DNA from: Alphaproteobacteria bacterium | GTDB lineage: Bacteria; Pseudomonadota; Alphaproteobacteria; Micropepsales; Micropepsaceae | Reading direction: 5' to 3' | NCBI GenBank assembly: GCA_016783965.1 | Contig: JADHVO010000001.1 | Span: 310,001-374,000, forward strand | DNA: 64,000 nucleotides | Shown: piece by piece, positions 1 through 8,099 of the stretch | How the letters are laid out: every line of letters starts with the position of its first letter | How positions within the stretch are numbered: the stretch's first letter is position 1 | Program-made: the position numbers and the translations under genes | The notes under the pieces: model-generated | Seen by the model: only the letters and a program-made list of their open reading frames with translations | What the model was told of the DNA's origin: nothing | Databases searched by the model: none

Positions 1-1
1 C

Positions 2-862
2 AGCCTGAACAACGCGCCCGGCATGCAGGATGTATGGAATACGATCCCGGCCTGGGGCTTCCCGTACACCAAAAGCAATCTTGCGCCTGCGCCGGCTGAA
101 GCCACGATCTTTGATGGCCGGCTGGCACAACATGTGCTGGGCTTCACTGCCTATGCTGATTGGGACTCGCACGTCTACACCGAGGCCTCGTTCTACTGGT
201 CGCCGGGCCGCCATTTTCTGAGCACGCTGGGTAGCGGCGAGGGCGTCGGCCGCATCACGGATGTCGCGCCCTATCTCCGCGTGGCGTGGCACGACGACCG
301 GGGGGACGACAACTATGAAATCGGGGCGTTTTTCTTCCGGCCCGATCTCTATCCGGGCGGCGATCCGACAACCGGCACGTCCGATCTCTACACCGATCTC
401 GGCGTCGATGCGTCCTACCAGTACACCGGCGACAACAGCAGCATCTACGGCGCGAACCTGCGCTACACATACGAGCATCAGCATCTGGCCGCGACCACGA
501 TCCTGGGCGGCGCCACGAATCTGAATGACAATCTGAACGAGCTCAACGTCGACGCTTCCTATTACTGGCAGAATGAAATCGGAGGGACGGTCGGGTTCTT
601 CGACAGCTGGGGTACGAGCGATCCGCTGCTTTACGGCGCCAGCGCGACGGGCAAACCGGACAGCGCGGGTTTCATTGTTCAGGTCGACGGCACGGCGTTC
701 GGCCGCGACATGGAAATCCTGGATGGGCGATTCAACGTGCGGCTGGGCTTGCAATACACGGCCTATACCAGGTTCGACGGTGGCACGACGAACTACGACG
801 GCGCCGGCACCAACGCTTCCGACAACAACACGCTCAGGGTCTTCCTATGGACGGCACTCTGA
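2..862 (+). CDS. Outer-membrane beta-barrel protein, C-terminal part (5' truncated)
   Basis: The frame is open from the first bases, so the start lies outside the window; about 286 residues are visible. They consist of alternating aromatic/polar stretches (for example YTEASFYW, YEIGAFFF, NVDASYYW) separated by Gly/Asp/Asn-rich turns, as expected of transmembrane beta-strands of an outer-membrane barrel, and the chain ends in the strand-like LRVFLWTAL. The segment DVWNTIPAWGFPY resembles barrel proteins often annotated as cytochrome c family, which I recall from iron- and sulfur-oxidiser-like clusters; no haem motif is in the visible part. The HiPIP gene begins 32 bp downstream in the same direction, suggesting a shared transcript. 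A generic porin is the alternative. Confidence 0.7.
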   Translation, partial: SLNNAPGMQDVWNTIPAWGFPYTKSNLAPAPAEATIFDGRLAQHVLGFTAYADWDSHVYTEASFYWSPGRHFLSTLGSGEGVGRITDVAPYLRVAWHDDRGDDNYEIGAFFFRPDLYPGGDPTTGTSDLYTDLGVDASYQYTGDNSSIYGANLRYTYEHQHLAATTILGGATNLNDNLNELNVDASYYWQNEIGGTVGFFDSWGTSDPLLYGASATGKPDSAGFIVQVDGTAFGRDMEILDGRFNVRLGLQYTAYTRFDGGTTNYDGAGTNASDNNTLRVFLWTAL

Positions 863-894
863 GCTCCGAACCCAACCTGCGAAAGGGCGACACG

Positions 895-1167
895 ATGAAC
901 AAGACCAACCCCACCACCGCGGTCTCTCGCCGGCAAATGCTGCGGAGCGCAACCGTCACTGCGTGCGTTGCGGCCGCGCTTGTTGCCACAACAACCCAGA
1001 GCGCTCAGGCAGCCCAGGTAACACAGGCAGCCGCCGGCTATCAGCCCACACCGAAGGGCGATCAGCGCTGCGACAACTGCGCGCTATTCCAGGCGCCGTC
1101 GTCTTGCAGGTTCGTCTCCGGCGACATCAGCCCTGCGGGCTGGTGCAAGCTTTACGCGAAGAAATAG
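895..1167 (+). CDS. High-potential iron-sulfur protein (HiPIP), Tat-exported
   Basis: A 90-residue precursor of a small periplasmic one-electron carrier. The N-terminus carries a twin-arginine signal (SRRQMLRS at residues 11-18, then a hydrophobic Ala/Val stretch and AQAA). The mature part has the four HiPIP cluster cysteines at residues 59, 62, 71 and 84 (CDNC, SSC, GWC), which bind a [4Fe-4S] cluster working between +3 and +2. ATG 895 is chosen over an upstream in-frame ATG at 847 because GAAAGGG lies just before it and the Tat signal begins there. It sits between a beta-barrel gene and a cupredoxin gene, so it may carry electrons in the periplasm; the partner is not shown by the sequence. 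Confidence 0.92.
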   Translation: MNKTNPTTAVSRRQMLRSATVTACVAAALVATTTQSAQAAQVTQAAAGYQPTPKGDQRCDNCALFQAPSSCRFVSGDISPAGWCKLYAKK

Positions 1168-1225
1168 GGACAGAAACGGCGCGTCGGCAAAATGGCCCGC
1201 GCCAGGCCTTCGTAGGGAGGAAGTC

Positions 1226-1570
1226 ATGTTTGGAGCCGTCATAGCCCATCGCGGCCTATTAGCGGCGTTGGCCTTTCTGCCAATGCTCGTTGCACCTGCC
1301 GTCGCTGCGGAGCGCTACGTCGATCAACACGATCTGATGTTCGTGCCCACGAGCATGACTATCAAGGCCGGTGATACGGTGCGTTTCACCGACACCGACC
1401 GCATCACGCACAACATCACCATAGTCAACCCCGATGGCTCGACCGAAGACAAGGGAATGAGCACATACAGCCAGCACATCGTGGTGCAGTTCGACAAGCC
1501 CGGCATCTACAAGGTGATCTGCCGCATCCATCCCGACATGAAGATGACGATAACGGTGGAGAAACCCTGA
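1226..1570 (+). CDS. Periplasmic cupredoxin (plastocyanin/azurin-like blue copper protein)
   Basis: 114 residues with a Sec signal peptide (hydrophobic residues 10-26, cleavage near AVAA at 25-28). The mature domain is about 86 residues, the usual size of a single cupredoxin. Candidate type-1 copper ligands are His62 (THN), Cys99, His102 and Met105 in the C-terminal CRIHPDM motif. AGGGAGG lies 7 nt before the ATG. It starts about 58 bp after the HiPIP gene on the same strand. A periplasmic electron-transfer role alongside the HiPIP is the natural reading; copper binding alone without redox function is the alternative. Confidence 0.88.
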   Translation: MFGAVIAHRGLLAALAFLPMLVAPAVAAERYVDQHDLMFVPTSMTIKAGDTVRFTDTDRITHNITIVNPDGSTEDKGMSTYSQHIVVQFDKPGIYKVICRIHPDMKMTITVEKP

Positions 1571-1709
1571 CCAGGCCTCCTGCGCCGTTTCAAAGCCGGC
1601 CCGCGAGGCTCCAAAGCAGGCAAAGGATCGAGGCCGGCACGGCGATAAGCCATAGAAGAAATGTGCGCATAGGTCAGGTGCGGTTTCGGTCTTCAGTGGA
1701 AACAGCCAA

Positions 1710-1753
1710 GGGAACGTCGTGTTCCCGTGAACCTCGCATCCCACTCCCGCGTT
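1710..1753 (+). promoter_or_regulatory. Candidate EcfG-like promoter with adjacent palindrome
   Basis: TGAAC (1728-1732), 17 bases, then CGTT (1750-1753) matches the alphaproteobacterial general-stress sigma pattern GGAAC-N16/17-CGTT with one mismatch. A perfect inverted repeat, GGGAAC-N5-GTTCCC (1710-1726), abuts its upstream side and could be an operator. The element is about 30 bp upstream of the small ORF at 1782. Pattern match only. Confidence 0.35.
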
Positions 1754-1781
1754 GCTTCACGAAGCAGCAACGGAGGTTGCG

Positions 1782-1952
1782 ATGGGACAGAACAACGATC
1801 CGACGGAACATGGCGAACCGCAGGGACAGCAAGGCGGCCCCAGCATTCCGCCTGCGGAGAGAAAGCGCCAGTCCGCCTATCCGATCATACCGGCGTCCGA
1901 GCAGAGCGGCCTTGTAAAGACCGGCGATGCAGCGGGCCCGTACAAGCCATGA
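1782..1952 (+). CDS. Small hydrophilic protein, 56 aa, unknown function
   Basis: A 56-residue protein starting MGQNNDPTEHGEP, rich in Gln, Pro, Gly and Ser, with no hydrophobic segment and no cysteines; it is probably disordered and cytoplasmic. The start is supported by CGGAGG centred about 8 nt upstream. An in-frame ATG at 1752 has no ribosome-binding site and overlaps the candidate promoter. I do not recognise the family. The possible EcfG-like promoter and the composition suggest a stress-induced small protein, which is inference. The next gene converges on it 6 bp away. Confidence 0.5.
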   Translation: MGQNNDPTEHGEPQGQQGGPSIPPAERKRQSAYPIIPASEQSGLVKTGDAAGPYKP

Positions 1953-1958
1953 TAACGC

Positions 1959-2879
1959 TCAGCCTTTCGCAGGCACCGGGATCGGAGTCTGTGGCTGCCA
2001 GCGGCCGATGGGCGTGAAGTCTTTCTCGGCCAGCGGGAGAAAGTCTTCGACGATGCCCTGGGCATCCCAACCACCTTCCCGCTGATACGTCTTGATCGGC
2101 CGCGGCTGGGAATAGATCGAGAGATTATAGCCGCCGACGCCGAAGATCTGGCCGCTGACCGATTTCGCCTTGTCGGACATCAGCGCCACGGCGAGTTCCG
2201 CGGGACGCACCGGGCTCTGGATTTCGCGCATGGCTTCGCGGCGTTTCGCCGTTTCCTCGTCGCGCGGGACGCTGTCGGTCATGCGCGTGGCGGCACCGGG
2301 CGCGAGCGCGTTGGAGCGTATGTTGTTGCGCGCGCCCTCCATTGCGATGATGCGCGAGAAGCCGGCGATACCCATCTTGGCGGCGCCGTAGTTCGACTGG
2401 CCGACATTGCCGATCAGGCCGGAGGTCGAGCTCCACATCACGTAACAGCCATCCTGCTTCTCGCGGAAATAGCCTATGGTTGCGCGCACGACGTTGAAGT
2501 GGCCGCGCAGGTGGACCGACATGATCGCGTCCCACTCGTCCTCCGTCATGTTGTGGGCCATGCGGTCGCGCAGGATGCCGGCTGGATTGGAGACGGCGTG
2601 CAGCGCGCCATAGGTGTCGAGCGCGGTCTGCACCATGCGGCCGACGGCGCGCAGGTCGGTGACGGAATCGAAATTGGCGATGGCCTCGCCGCCGCCCGCC
2701 TTGATGAGGTCGACGACCTCTTGTGCCGGGGACTTGTCCGCACCCTCGCCGTGAATGCCGCTGCCGAGATCGTTGACGACCACCCTCGCGCCCTGCCTCG
2801 CCGCAATCAGCGCGGTGTCGCGCCCGATGCCGCGGCCGCCGCCGGTGATGAGAACCACTTTGCCTTCGAGCAAGCCCAT
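1959..2879 (-). CDS. SDR family oxidoreductase, (3R)-hydroxyacyl-CoA dehydrogenase type
   Basis: 306 residues of the classical/extended SDR type that resembles the dehydrogenase domain of peroxisomal multifunctional enzyme 2. The dinucleotide motif is TGGGRGIGRD near the N-terminus, followed by the MFE-2-like VVVNDLGSGIHGEG. The usual NNAG is NPAG here. The catalytic Ser and Tyr-x3-Lys are in SSTSG and YGAAK. ATG 2879 places the first beta-strand eight residues in; a longer reading upstream is low-complexity and unlikely. It likely acts on 3-hydroxyacyl-CoA or related alcohols with NAD(P). A related SDR is at 19472. It follows sthA on the same strand after 85 bp. Confidence 0.82.
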   Translation of the reverse strand: MGLLEGKVVLITGGGRGIGRDTALIAARQGARVVVNDLGSGIHGEGADKSPAQEVVDLIKAGGGEAIANFDSVTDLRAVGRMVQTALDTYGALHAVSNPAGILRDRMAHNMTEDEWDAIMSVHLRGHFNVVRATIGYFREKQDGCYVMWSSTSGLIGNVGQSNYGAAKMGIAGFSRIIAMEGARNNIRSNALAPGAATRMTDSVPRDEETAKRREAMREIQSPVRPAELAVALMSDKAKSVSGQIFGVGGYNLSIYSQPRPIKTYQREGGWDAQGIVEDFLPLAEKDFTPIGRWQPQTPIPVPAKG

Positions 2880-2964
2880 CGTGACCTCCGCATGTCTCTT
2901 TTGCGGGAAGGCTAGCGGGGCTGCGCGGGAGGCCGCAAGCGCATGCGGCAAAGGCGGCGGATGG

Positions 2965-4419
2965 CTATTCCGCGGCGGTGCGGCGAAAGGATTCGATGCT
3001 GGCACTGGGACGCGCCTTGGGCATGCGGTTCCAGGCGTCCAGCGCGGCGATCTTGTAGGCCTCAGCCAGCGTCGGATAGTTGAAGGTATTCTCGACGAAG
3101 TAGTCCAGCGTGCCGTTCAGGTTCAGCACCGCCTGGCCGATGTGGATCAGCTCGGTCGCGCCTTCACCTACAATGTGGCAGCCGAGCAGACGGCGGGTGT
3201 CGAGCGCGAAGATCATCTTCATGAAGCCAGACGCCAGCCCCATGATGTGGCCGCGCGAGGTCTCCCGGAAACGGGCGACACCGCATTCGTAGGGGATTTC
3301 GGCCTTGCGCACTTCCTCTTCCGTCATGCCGACGGTGGAGATCTCGGGCACCGAGTAGATGCCATAGGGGAAGAACTCCGGCGGGGCCTGCGCGTGCTCT
3401 CCGAAGGCGTGGCAGGCAGCAATGCGGCCCTGCTCCATGGACGCGGACGCGAGGCTTGGGAAGCCGATGACGTCGCCGGCGGCATAGATATGCGGAACCG
3501 ACGTGCGAAATGTCCTGGGATCGACAGCCAGGCGGCCGCGGGAGTCGGCGGAGAGGCCGCAGACATCGAGACCGAGTGAGTCGGTGGCGCCGACGCGGCC
3601 AGCAGCGAACAGCACCATATCGGCACCGAGCATGCGTCCGTCTTCGGTGACGATCGCGCAATGACCCTGATTGATGGCGTAAGCCGTCTTCACACGCGTG
3701 CCGAACCGCAGGATCACACCGCGGTCGCGCAGGTCGTGCATGAACTCGTCGCGCAGCTCGCGGTCGAGGAACGGGAGCATCGACTCCGTCGGCTCCAGCA
3801 CCGTGACCTTGATGTCGAGCGCGGAGAAGATCGAGGCGTACTCCATCCCGATGACGCTGGCGCCGATGACGCACAGGTTGCGCGGGATGCGCGGCAGCGA
3901 CAGGATCTCGTCGCTGTCTAGCACATTGCAGCCGTCGAAGGCGATGTGCGACGGGCGATAGGTGCGCGTGCCGGCGGCAATGACGAACTGTTCCGCGCAT
4001 GCGAGCGAAAGCGTGTCGTCCTCGTGCACGATCTCGACCGTATGCGTATCGACAAAACGCGCGGTCCCGCGCGCCGTGTGAACGCCGTTGCGGCTGAACT
4101 GGTGTTCGAGGATCTCGACCTCGTGGTCGAGCGTCATGTGCAGACGCTTGAGCAGGTCGGCGGCGGTGATGTCTTCCTTCACGCGATACGCGCGGCCGTA
4201 GAAGCCGCGTTCGCGCCAGCCGGAAAGGTTGAGCACCGTCTCACGCATCGTCTTGGAGGGGATCGTGCCGGTGTGGACGCTAACGCCGCCAACGCGATGG
4301 CCGCGCTCCACCACCAGCACCTGCTTCTCGAGCTTGGCGCCCTGGATGGCGGCGCGGCGGCCGGCCGGGCCGGAGCCGATCACGATCAGGTCGAACGCCT
4401 TCGGGCGAAGGTCGGACAC
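2965..4419 (-). CDS. sthA: Soluble (Si-specific) NAD(P)+ transhydrogenase
   Basis: 484 residues, close to the usual 460-470. It is a flavoprotein disulfide-reductase family member: N-terminal FAD motif IGSGPAGRRAA, a central NAD(P)-binding region (CVIGASVIGMEYAS), the second FAD motif YAAGDVIG and a C-terminal dimerisation domain. The region around GTIPSK lacks the redox CxxxxC pair; this substitution is diagnostic for SthA, which moves hydride directly between NADPH and NAD+. Its role would be balancing NADPH/NADH in the cytoplasm. It precedes the SDR at 1959 on the same strand. Other disulfide-less family members are possible but fit less well. Confidence 0.9.
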   Translation of the reverse strand: MSDLRPKAFDLIVIGSGPAGRRAAIQGAKLEKQVLVVERGHRVGGVSVHTGTIPSKTMRETVLNLSGWRERGFYGRAYRVKEDITAADLLKRLHMTLDHEVEILEHQFSRNGVHTARGTARFVDTHTVEIVHEDDTLSLACAEQFVIAAGTRTYRPSHIAFDGCNVLDSDEILSLPRIPRNLCVIGASVIGMEYASIFSALDIKVTVLEPTESMLPFLDRELRDEFMHDLRDRGVILRFGTRVKTAYAINQGHCAIVTEDGRMLGADMVLFAAGRVGATDSLGLDVCGLSADSRGRLAVDPRTFRTSVPHIYAAGDVIGFPSLASASMEQGRIAACHAFGEHAQAPPEFFPYGIYSVPEISTVGMTEEEVRKAEIPYECGVARFRETSRGHIMGLASGFMKMIFALDTRRLLGCHIVGEGATELIHIGQAVLNLNGTLDYFVENTFNYPTLAEAYKIAALDAWNRMPKARPSASIESFRRTAAE

Positions 4420-4533
4420 TTGAGTCCCCTGCGGAAACGAGCGGCGACCGTACCGCTTAAGCCGTTAGTGCGAGATTTACGTGACAGTTAACGACGTATT
4501 ACCCTTCGGCCAATTCATAAGGGGAAAGAAGGG

Positions 4534-4947
4534 ATGGCGCGGTCGAACGACTATATCGGGGCCACGGGGATCGGGGTCAGCGACCTCAGGAAGTCGGCCG
4601 AATTCTACGAGCGGGCGCTCGGGATGAAGCAGACGATGAAATTCAAGCTCGATTACATGGACGAGATCGTACTCACCCACGAAGGGCGCAACGCGATCGT
4701 GCTGATGCATTGGACCGACGGCTCGGCGCGCAATTACAAGGACGTGCCGGTGAAGCTGGTGTTCTATGTGAGCGACCCGAAGGCGGTCGCGGCGCGCATC
4801 CGCGAATTCGGGTGCGAGATCACGCGCGAGCCGGCGCCGATCGAAACACTGAACGGTGCAATCGTCGGGCTCGCCAAGGACCCCGATGGCTACGTCGTTG
4901 AACTGCTGCAATCGCCTGCCGCGGCACGGGCCGAGGCTGCCGCTTAG
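4534..4947 (+). CDS. VOC (glyoxalase/bleomycin-resistance) family protein
   Basis: 137 residues forming one vicinal-oxygen-chelate domain: beta-alpha-beta-beta-beta modules with VSDLRKSAEFYERALGM in the first half and the metal-ligand-like Glu in DGYVVELLQ near the C-terminus. AAGGGG lies 10 nt before the ATG. Size and motifs fit a single-domain glyoxalase I-like enzyme or metal-dependent dioxygenase/isomerase; the substrate cannot be told. Divergent from sthA with 114 bp between. The TAG stop overlaps the TAA of the small gene on the other strand (TTAG at 4944-4947). Confidence 0.8.
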   Translation: MARSNDYIGATGIGVSDLRKSAEFYERALGMKQTMKFKLDYMDEIVLTHEGRNAIVLMHWTDGSARNYKDVPVKLVFYVSDPKAVAARIREFGCEITREPAPIETLNGAIVGLAKDPDGYVVELLQSPAAARAEAAA

Positions 4948-5135
4948 CCTTTCGTGGCGGCGCCGTCCGGCACCTTGCTGGCCGGCGTCACCAGCGGCAG
5001 GTCGCCGTCGCCCTTTTCGGGATCGACGGCGGGCGGCTCCGCGCCGACAAAGCGTCCGTTGAGATTGGTGACGGTCGTCCCCGGCTTGTAGATGTCGTCT
5101 CGCAGGTCGTGCGGTTTCTGCTTCTTCGCTGCCAT
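4944..5135 (-). CDS. Small hypothetical protein, 63 aa
   Basis: A 63-residue, soluble, Lys/Asp/Pro-rich protein starting MAAKKQKPHDLRDD. ATG 5135 is preferred to an in-frame start at 5174 because GGAGA lies 8 nt upstream and the sequence before it is atypical. There is no signal peptide, membrane segment or known motif. It lies downstream of the ABC permease genes on the same strand after a 174-bp gap that shows no other gene, and converges with the VOC gene by a 4-nt stop overlap. Function unknown. Confidence 0.55.
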   Translation of the reverse strand: MAAKKQKPHDLRDDIYKPGTTVTNLNGRFVGAEPPAVDPEKGDGDLPLVTPASKVPDGAATKG

Positions 5136-5309
5136 GTTTCTCTCCGGTCGGAGTTCCTGCGGAGATAACGGCATGTCGCAGCAATCGTTGCGAAGGGTTG
5201 CGGGAACCTATTTCAGCGCGGCATGGGACAGCTTCAGCATCTCGCGCCGAGTGTATCGAGCGCGCTGCCGGATCTGCCAGGCACCGTTCCGCGGGATGCG
5301 ATTACCGAT

Positions 5310-6080
5310 CTAGCCGGTTGGTACAAGTCCGCGCCTGTAGCGGATCAGGCCCGCATGAAAGAGCGCGGCGGCCAGCGACACGTAGAGGAGTGTCGACGTG
5401 GCGATGATCGTGAAAGTCCCGGCTGAAGGGTTGCGCAGGAAGGCGACCGGGGTCAGCACGATGAACCCGGCCGGCAGCAGCGAGTAGGCAATGACCTTGG
5501 TCATCCCGGAATAGATCGAGCCGGGATAGCTGGAGAACAGCAGCATAAAATCGGTCAAATCGCGCGCGAAGCTGCGGGCGCCGGTGAACCAGAACGCCAT
5601 GCTGGCGTAGGCGATGGCCGACGCGACGTAGATCGTTGTACCGCAGACGAGCGTGAGCAGCACGGCGGGGGTGTCGGTCCAGCTTAAGCCCGCGAAGGTG
5701 ATGAGCATCCAGATGCCCATGACGCCGTCACCCCAGGCGGTGGCGATGCTCTCGCGCGCCAGCAGGCGCGGCAGGATGGATTTGGGCTGGGTCAGCAGCG
5801 CGTCGATCTCGCCGCGCAGGATCGTCGCGGCCATGTCGCGATAGCCGCCGAAGAAGACTCCGCTGATCGCCACAACCAGCATGATGATGCCAAGCAGGCG
5901 CGCGACGTCGTGCAGCCCCCAGCCGCCGACCTGCCGGAAGCCGGCGAAGAACATGTACCAGAGGATCAGAAAGAAGATGTCGTTCAGCACCATCCCTGCG
6001 CTGTTGAGGACGAAGTTGGTGCGGTCCATCAGCGAGGTGCGGATGGCGATCGCGATGTTCGCGGCATAGGTCGGGATCAT
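5310..6080 (-). CDS. ABC-2 type exporter, permease subunit
   Basis: 256 residues with about six membrane segments. The cytoplasmic loop ILRGEIDALLTQP is characteristic of the ABC-2 family often written DUF990/ABC2_membrane_6. It begins with an ATG sharing its A with the TGA of the preceding permease gene (TGATG at 6078-6082), so the two are translationally coupled. With the second permease and the ATPase upstream it would form an inner-membrane export complex. Published examples of this three-gene arrangement include a viologen exporter in cyanobacteria as I recall it; the substrate here is unknown. Confidence 0.85.
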   Translation of the reverse strand: MIPTYAANIAIAIRTSLMDRTNFVLNSAGMVLNDIFFLILWYMFFAGFRQVGGWGLHDVARLLGIIMLVVAISGVFFGGYRDMAATILRGEIDALLTQPKSILPRLLARESIATAWGDGVMGIWMLITFAGLSWTDTPAVLLTLVCGTTIYVASAIAYASMAFWFTGARSFARDLTDFMLLFSSYPGSIYSGMTKVIAYSLLPAGFIVLTPVAFLRNPSAGTFTIIATSTLLYVSLAAALFHAGLIRYRRGLVPTG

Positions 6081-6910
6081 CACACGCCCTCCCGCAGCAC
6101 TTTGCGCAGGCCCGCGCGCCAGATGAGCGCGACCAAGCCGCCGAGCAGGACCAGCCAGAGTATCTGTGCGACCAAGGCGTCCACGAAGCCCGCGAGTGAC
6201 GGCGCGATCATCATATTGCCGGGCATAAAGATGCTGGCGGCGAAGGGCGACACTATCGCGATTCCGAAGAACCAAGCGGGATAGAGGCTGATCGGCGCGA
6301 ACAGGCCGCCCAGCAGAAACCAGATCTTCTGCACGATGATGTAGGGCGGCAGCACGCGGCGTACCCAGAAGGCGGCAAGACCGACCCCGGCATAGATCAG
6401 CACGCCCAGCGCGGTACCGATCGGTCCGAGGATAGCGATGTAGAGGAACGCGATGGCCGGCGGCAGGGCGCGGCCGGACAGCGCGAGTGCGAGCAGCGCC
6501 GCGGCGCCGAGGCCAAGCAGGCGCGCGGCGCTGTCGCCCATCGCCTCGGCGATCTTTTGCAGCAGGTAGGGCTTGGGGCGCAGCAGGTGCGGCTCCAGCA
6601 TGCCGAGGCGGATATCGTCTTCCAGGCGCAGATGGATCGAGGCGACGGAGAGCGTGATCCATTCCGTCACGCCGACGTAGAGCGCAAGGCCGCCCTGGGG
6701 CAGTGACGATGCGAGCGTGCCGGCCAGCCGCTGCGACGAGACCTTGTCCCACAACGCCGTCAGCACGGCCATCGCGACGAGATAGAACAGCGCACGGCCC
6801 ATCAGGACCGGCCAGTTGGCGAAGTTGCGGCGGAAGCCGAGCTGGAAGGCGCTCACGGCGGCAGCAACCACACCGCCGAACGCGAAGTCAGCGCGCGCGG
6901 TTGGCATCAT
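6080..6910 (-). CDS. ABC-2 type exporter, second permease subunit
   Basis: 276 residues, about six hydrophobic segments, with the N-terminal region FAFGGVVAAAVSAFQLGFRRNFANW leading into the membrane part and the loop DDIRLGMLEPHLLRPKP corresponding to the cytoplasmic coupling loop of the sister permease. Two adjacent in-frame ATGs (6910, 6907) are possible starts; GGAGG is about 15 nt upstream. The gene overlaps the 3' end of the ATPase gene by about 20 nt and is coupled to the following permease, so the three are made in equal frame order. It likely heterodimerises with the 5310 product. Confidence 0.85.
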   Translation of the reverse strand: MMPTARADFAFGGVVAAAVSAFQLGFRRNFANWPVLMGRALFYLVAMAVLTALWDKVSSQRLAGTLASSLPQGGLALYVGVTEWITLSVASIHLRLEDDIRLGMLEPHLLRPKPYLLQKIAEAMGDSAARLLGLGAAALLALALSGRALPPAIAFLYIAILGPIGTALGVLIYAGVGLAAFWVRRVLPPYIIVQKIWFLLGGLFAPISLYPAWFFGIAIVSPFAASIFMPGNMMIAPSLAGFVDALVAQILWLVLLGGLVALIWRAGLRKVLREGV

Positions 6911-7862
6911 AGATGGCACGGACCACCTCCTCCATCGGCGGGTCTTCAATGGTGATGTCCTCGATCCCGCCTTTCGCCAGCGCGGCCTCCACCACCGCAT
7001 CGACTCGGGTGGCGCGGGTGTCGACCTCAAACACAGACAGATGCGGCTCCGACGTGCGGCGCGTGACACCGGGCAGGTCGAGCGCGATCTCCGGGGCGGC
7101 TGAGCGCAGGGTCACGAGGCGGTGGCCGAGGAACTGGCGGCGGAGCTGATCGGTCGGCTGGTCGACCACGATGCGACCCTCGTTGATGACGATGACGCGG
7201 TCGCAGACGAGTTCGATGTCGCGCGTGTCATGCGAGGTGAGGACAACCGTCTGGCCCTCGGCGCCGGCATGTTCGCGAATGAAGTCGCGGATCGCAGCCT
7301 TGGCGGTGATGTCGAGCCCGATCGTCGGTTCGTCCAGGAACAGGAGCGAGGGGCCATGCAGCAGGCTGGCCACGATCTCGCAGCGCATGCGCTGGCCGAG
7401 CGACAGCCGCTGGACCGGCTGGTCGAGAATGGGGCCGAGACCGAACCGCTCGACGAGCTGGTTCAGGCGGCGGTCGAAGGTGGCCTGATCGACATCATAG
7501 ATGCGGCGGAGCAGCGCGAAGGAGTCGCGCGCCGGGAGTTCGGTCCAGAGCTGGGTGCGTTGGCCGAACACCACGCCGATGCGATAAGCGAGCTGGCGGC
7601 GCTGCTTCCACGGCACGAAGCCGAGCACGGCGGCAGCGCCGTCCGTCGGCTCCAGGATACCGGAGAGCATCTTGAGCGTGGTGGACTTTCCAGCGCCGTT
7701 GGGGCCGATGATGGCGACGCGCTCGCGTTCCGCGATCTCGAACGAGATGCCCGTAACGGCCTTGACGGTGCGGATGTCGCGGTCGAAAAGGCCGCTCAGC
7801 CCGGGCCTGCGCCGGACGTAGCGGTAATCCTTGCGGAGGCTTTCGACGGAGAGGATGGCCAT
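6888..7862 (-). CDS. ABC-2 type exporter, ATP-binding subunit
   Basis: 324 residues. It has Walker A (GPNGAGKST), Q-loop region (VVFGQRTQLW), signature LSLGQRMRCE, Walker B LLFLDEP and the switch His in LTSHD, then a roughly 85-residue C-terminal extension ending in a DPPMEEVVRAIY helix common to drug/polysaccharide-type ABC-2 ATPases. It hydrolyses ATP at the cytoplasmic face to drive the two permeases encoded directly downstream. It is the first gene of the operon; a 237-bp region separates it from the divergent secreted-protein gene and should carry both promoters. Confidence 0.93.
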   Translation of the reverse strand: MAILSVESLRKDYRYVRRRPGLSGLFDRDIRTVKAVTGISFEIAERERVAIIGPNGAGKSTTLKMLSGILEPTDGAAAVLGFVPWKQRRQLAYRIGVVFGQRTQLWTELPARDSFALLRRIYDVDQATFDRRLNQLVERFGLGPILDQPVQRLSLGQRMRCEIVASLLHGPSLLFLDEPTIGLDITAKAAIRDFIREHAGAEGQTVVLTSHDTRDIELVCDRVIVINEGRIVVDQPTDQLRRQFLGHRLVTLRSAAPEIALDLPGVTRRTSEPHLSVFEVDTRATRVDAVVEAALAKGGIEDITIEDPPMEEVVRAIYDANRAR

Positions 7863-8099
7863 GACACGGAATCAGGAGGCGGAAGGACGAAGCAAAGCAT
7901 GTGCGCGCGGACGGAGCACATAAGGTGCATCGGCTTCGGCATCACTTCCCCCTTTTCTCCAATCGGCCAAAGGCATCTTGTCAGGCCGTCCGGTTCTGAG
8001 AATTCGCAAAATCAGATTGCGGCTATGTCCAATGCGAGGGGGTGCCCATTTGCAGCGGCGGGCAACGGGATTAGGCTCACGGCCGGCCTTTTGGGGGCG

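Noticed and set aside
7122..8099. Long upstream extension of the secreted-protein frame
   Set aside because: This part is antisense to the ABC ATPase; the signal peptide and ribosome site place the real start at about 8100.
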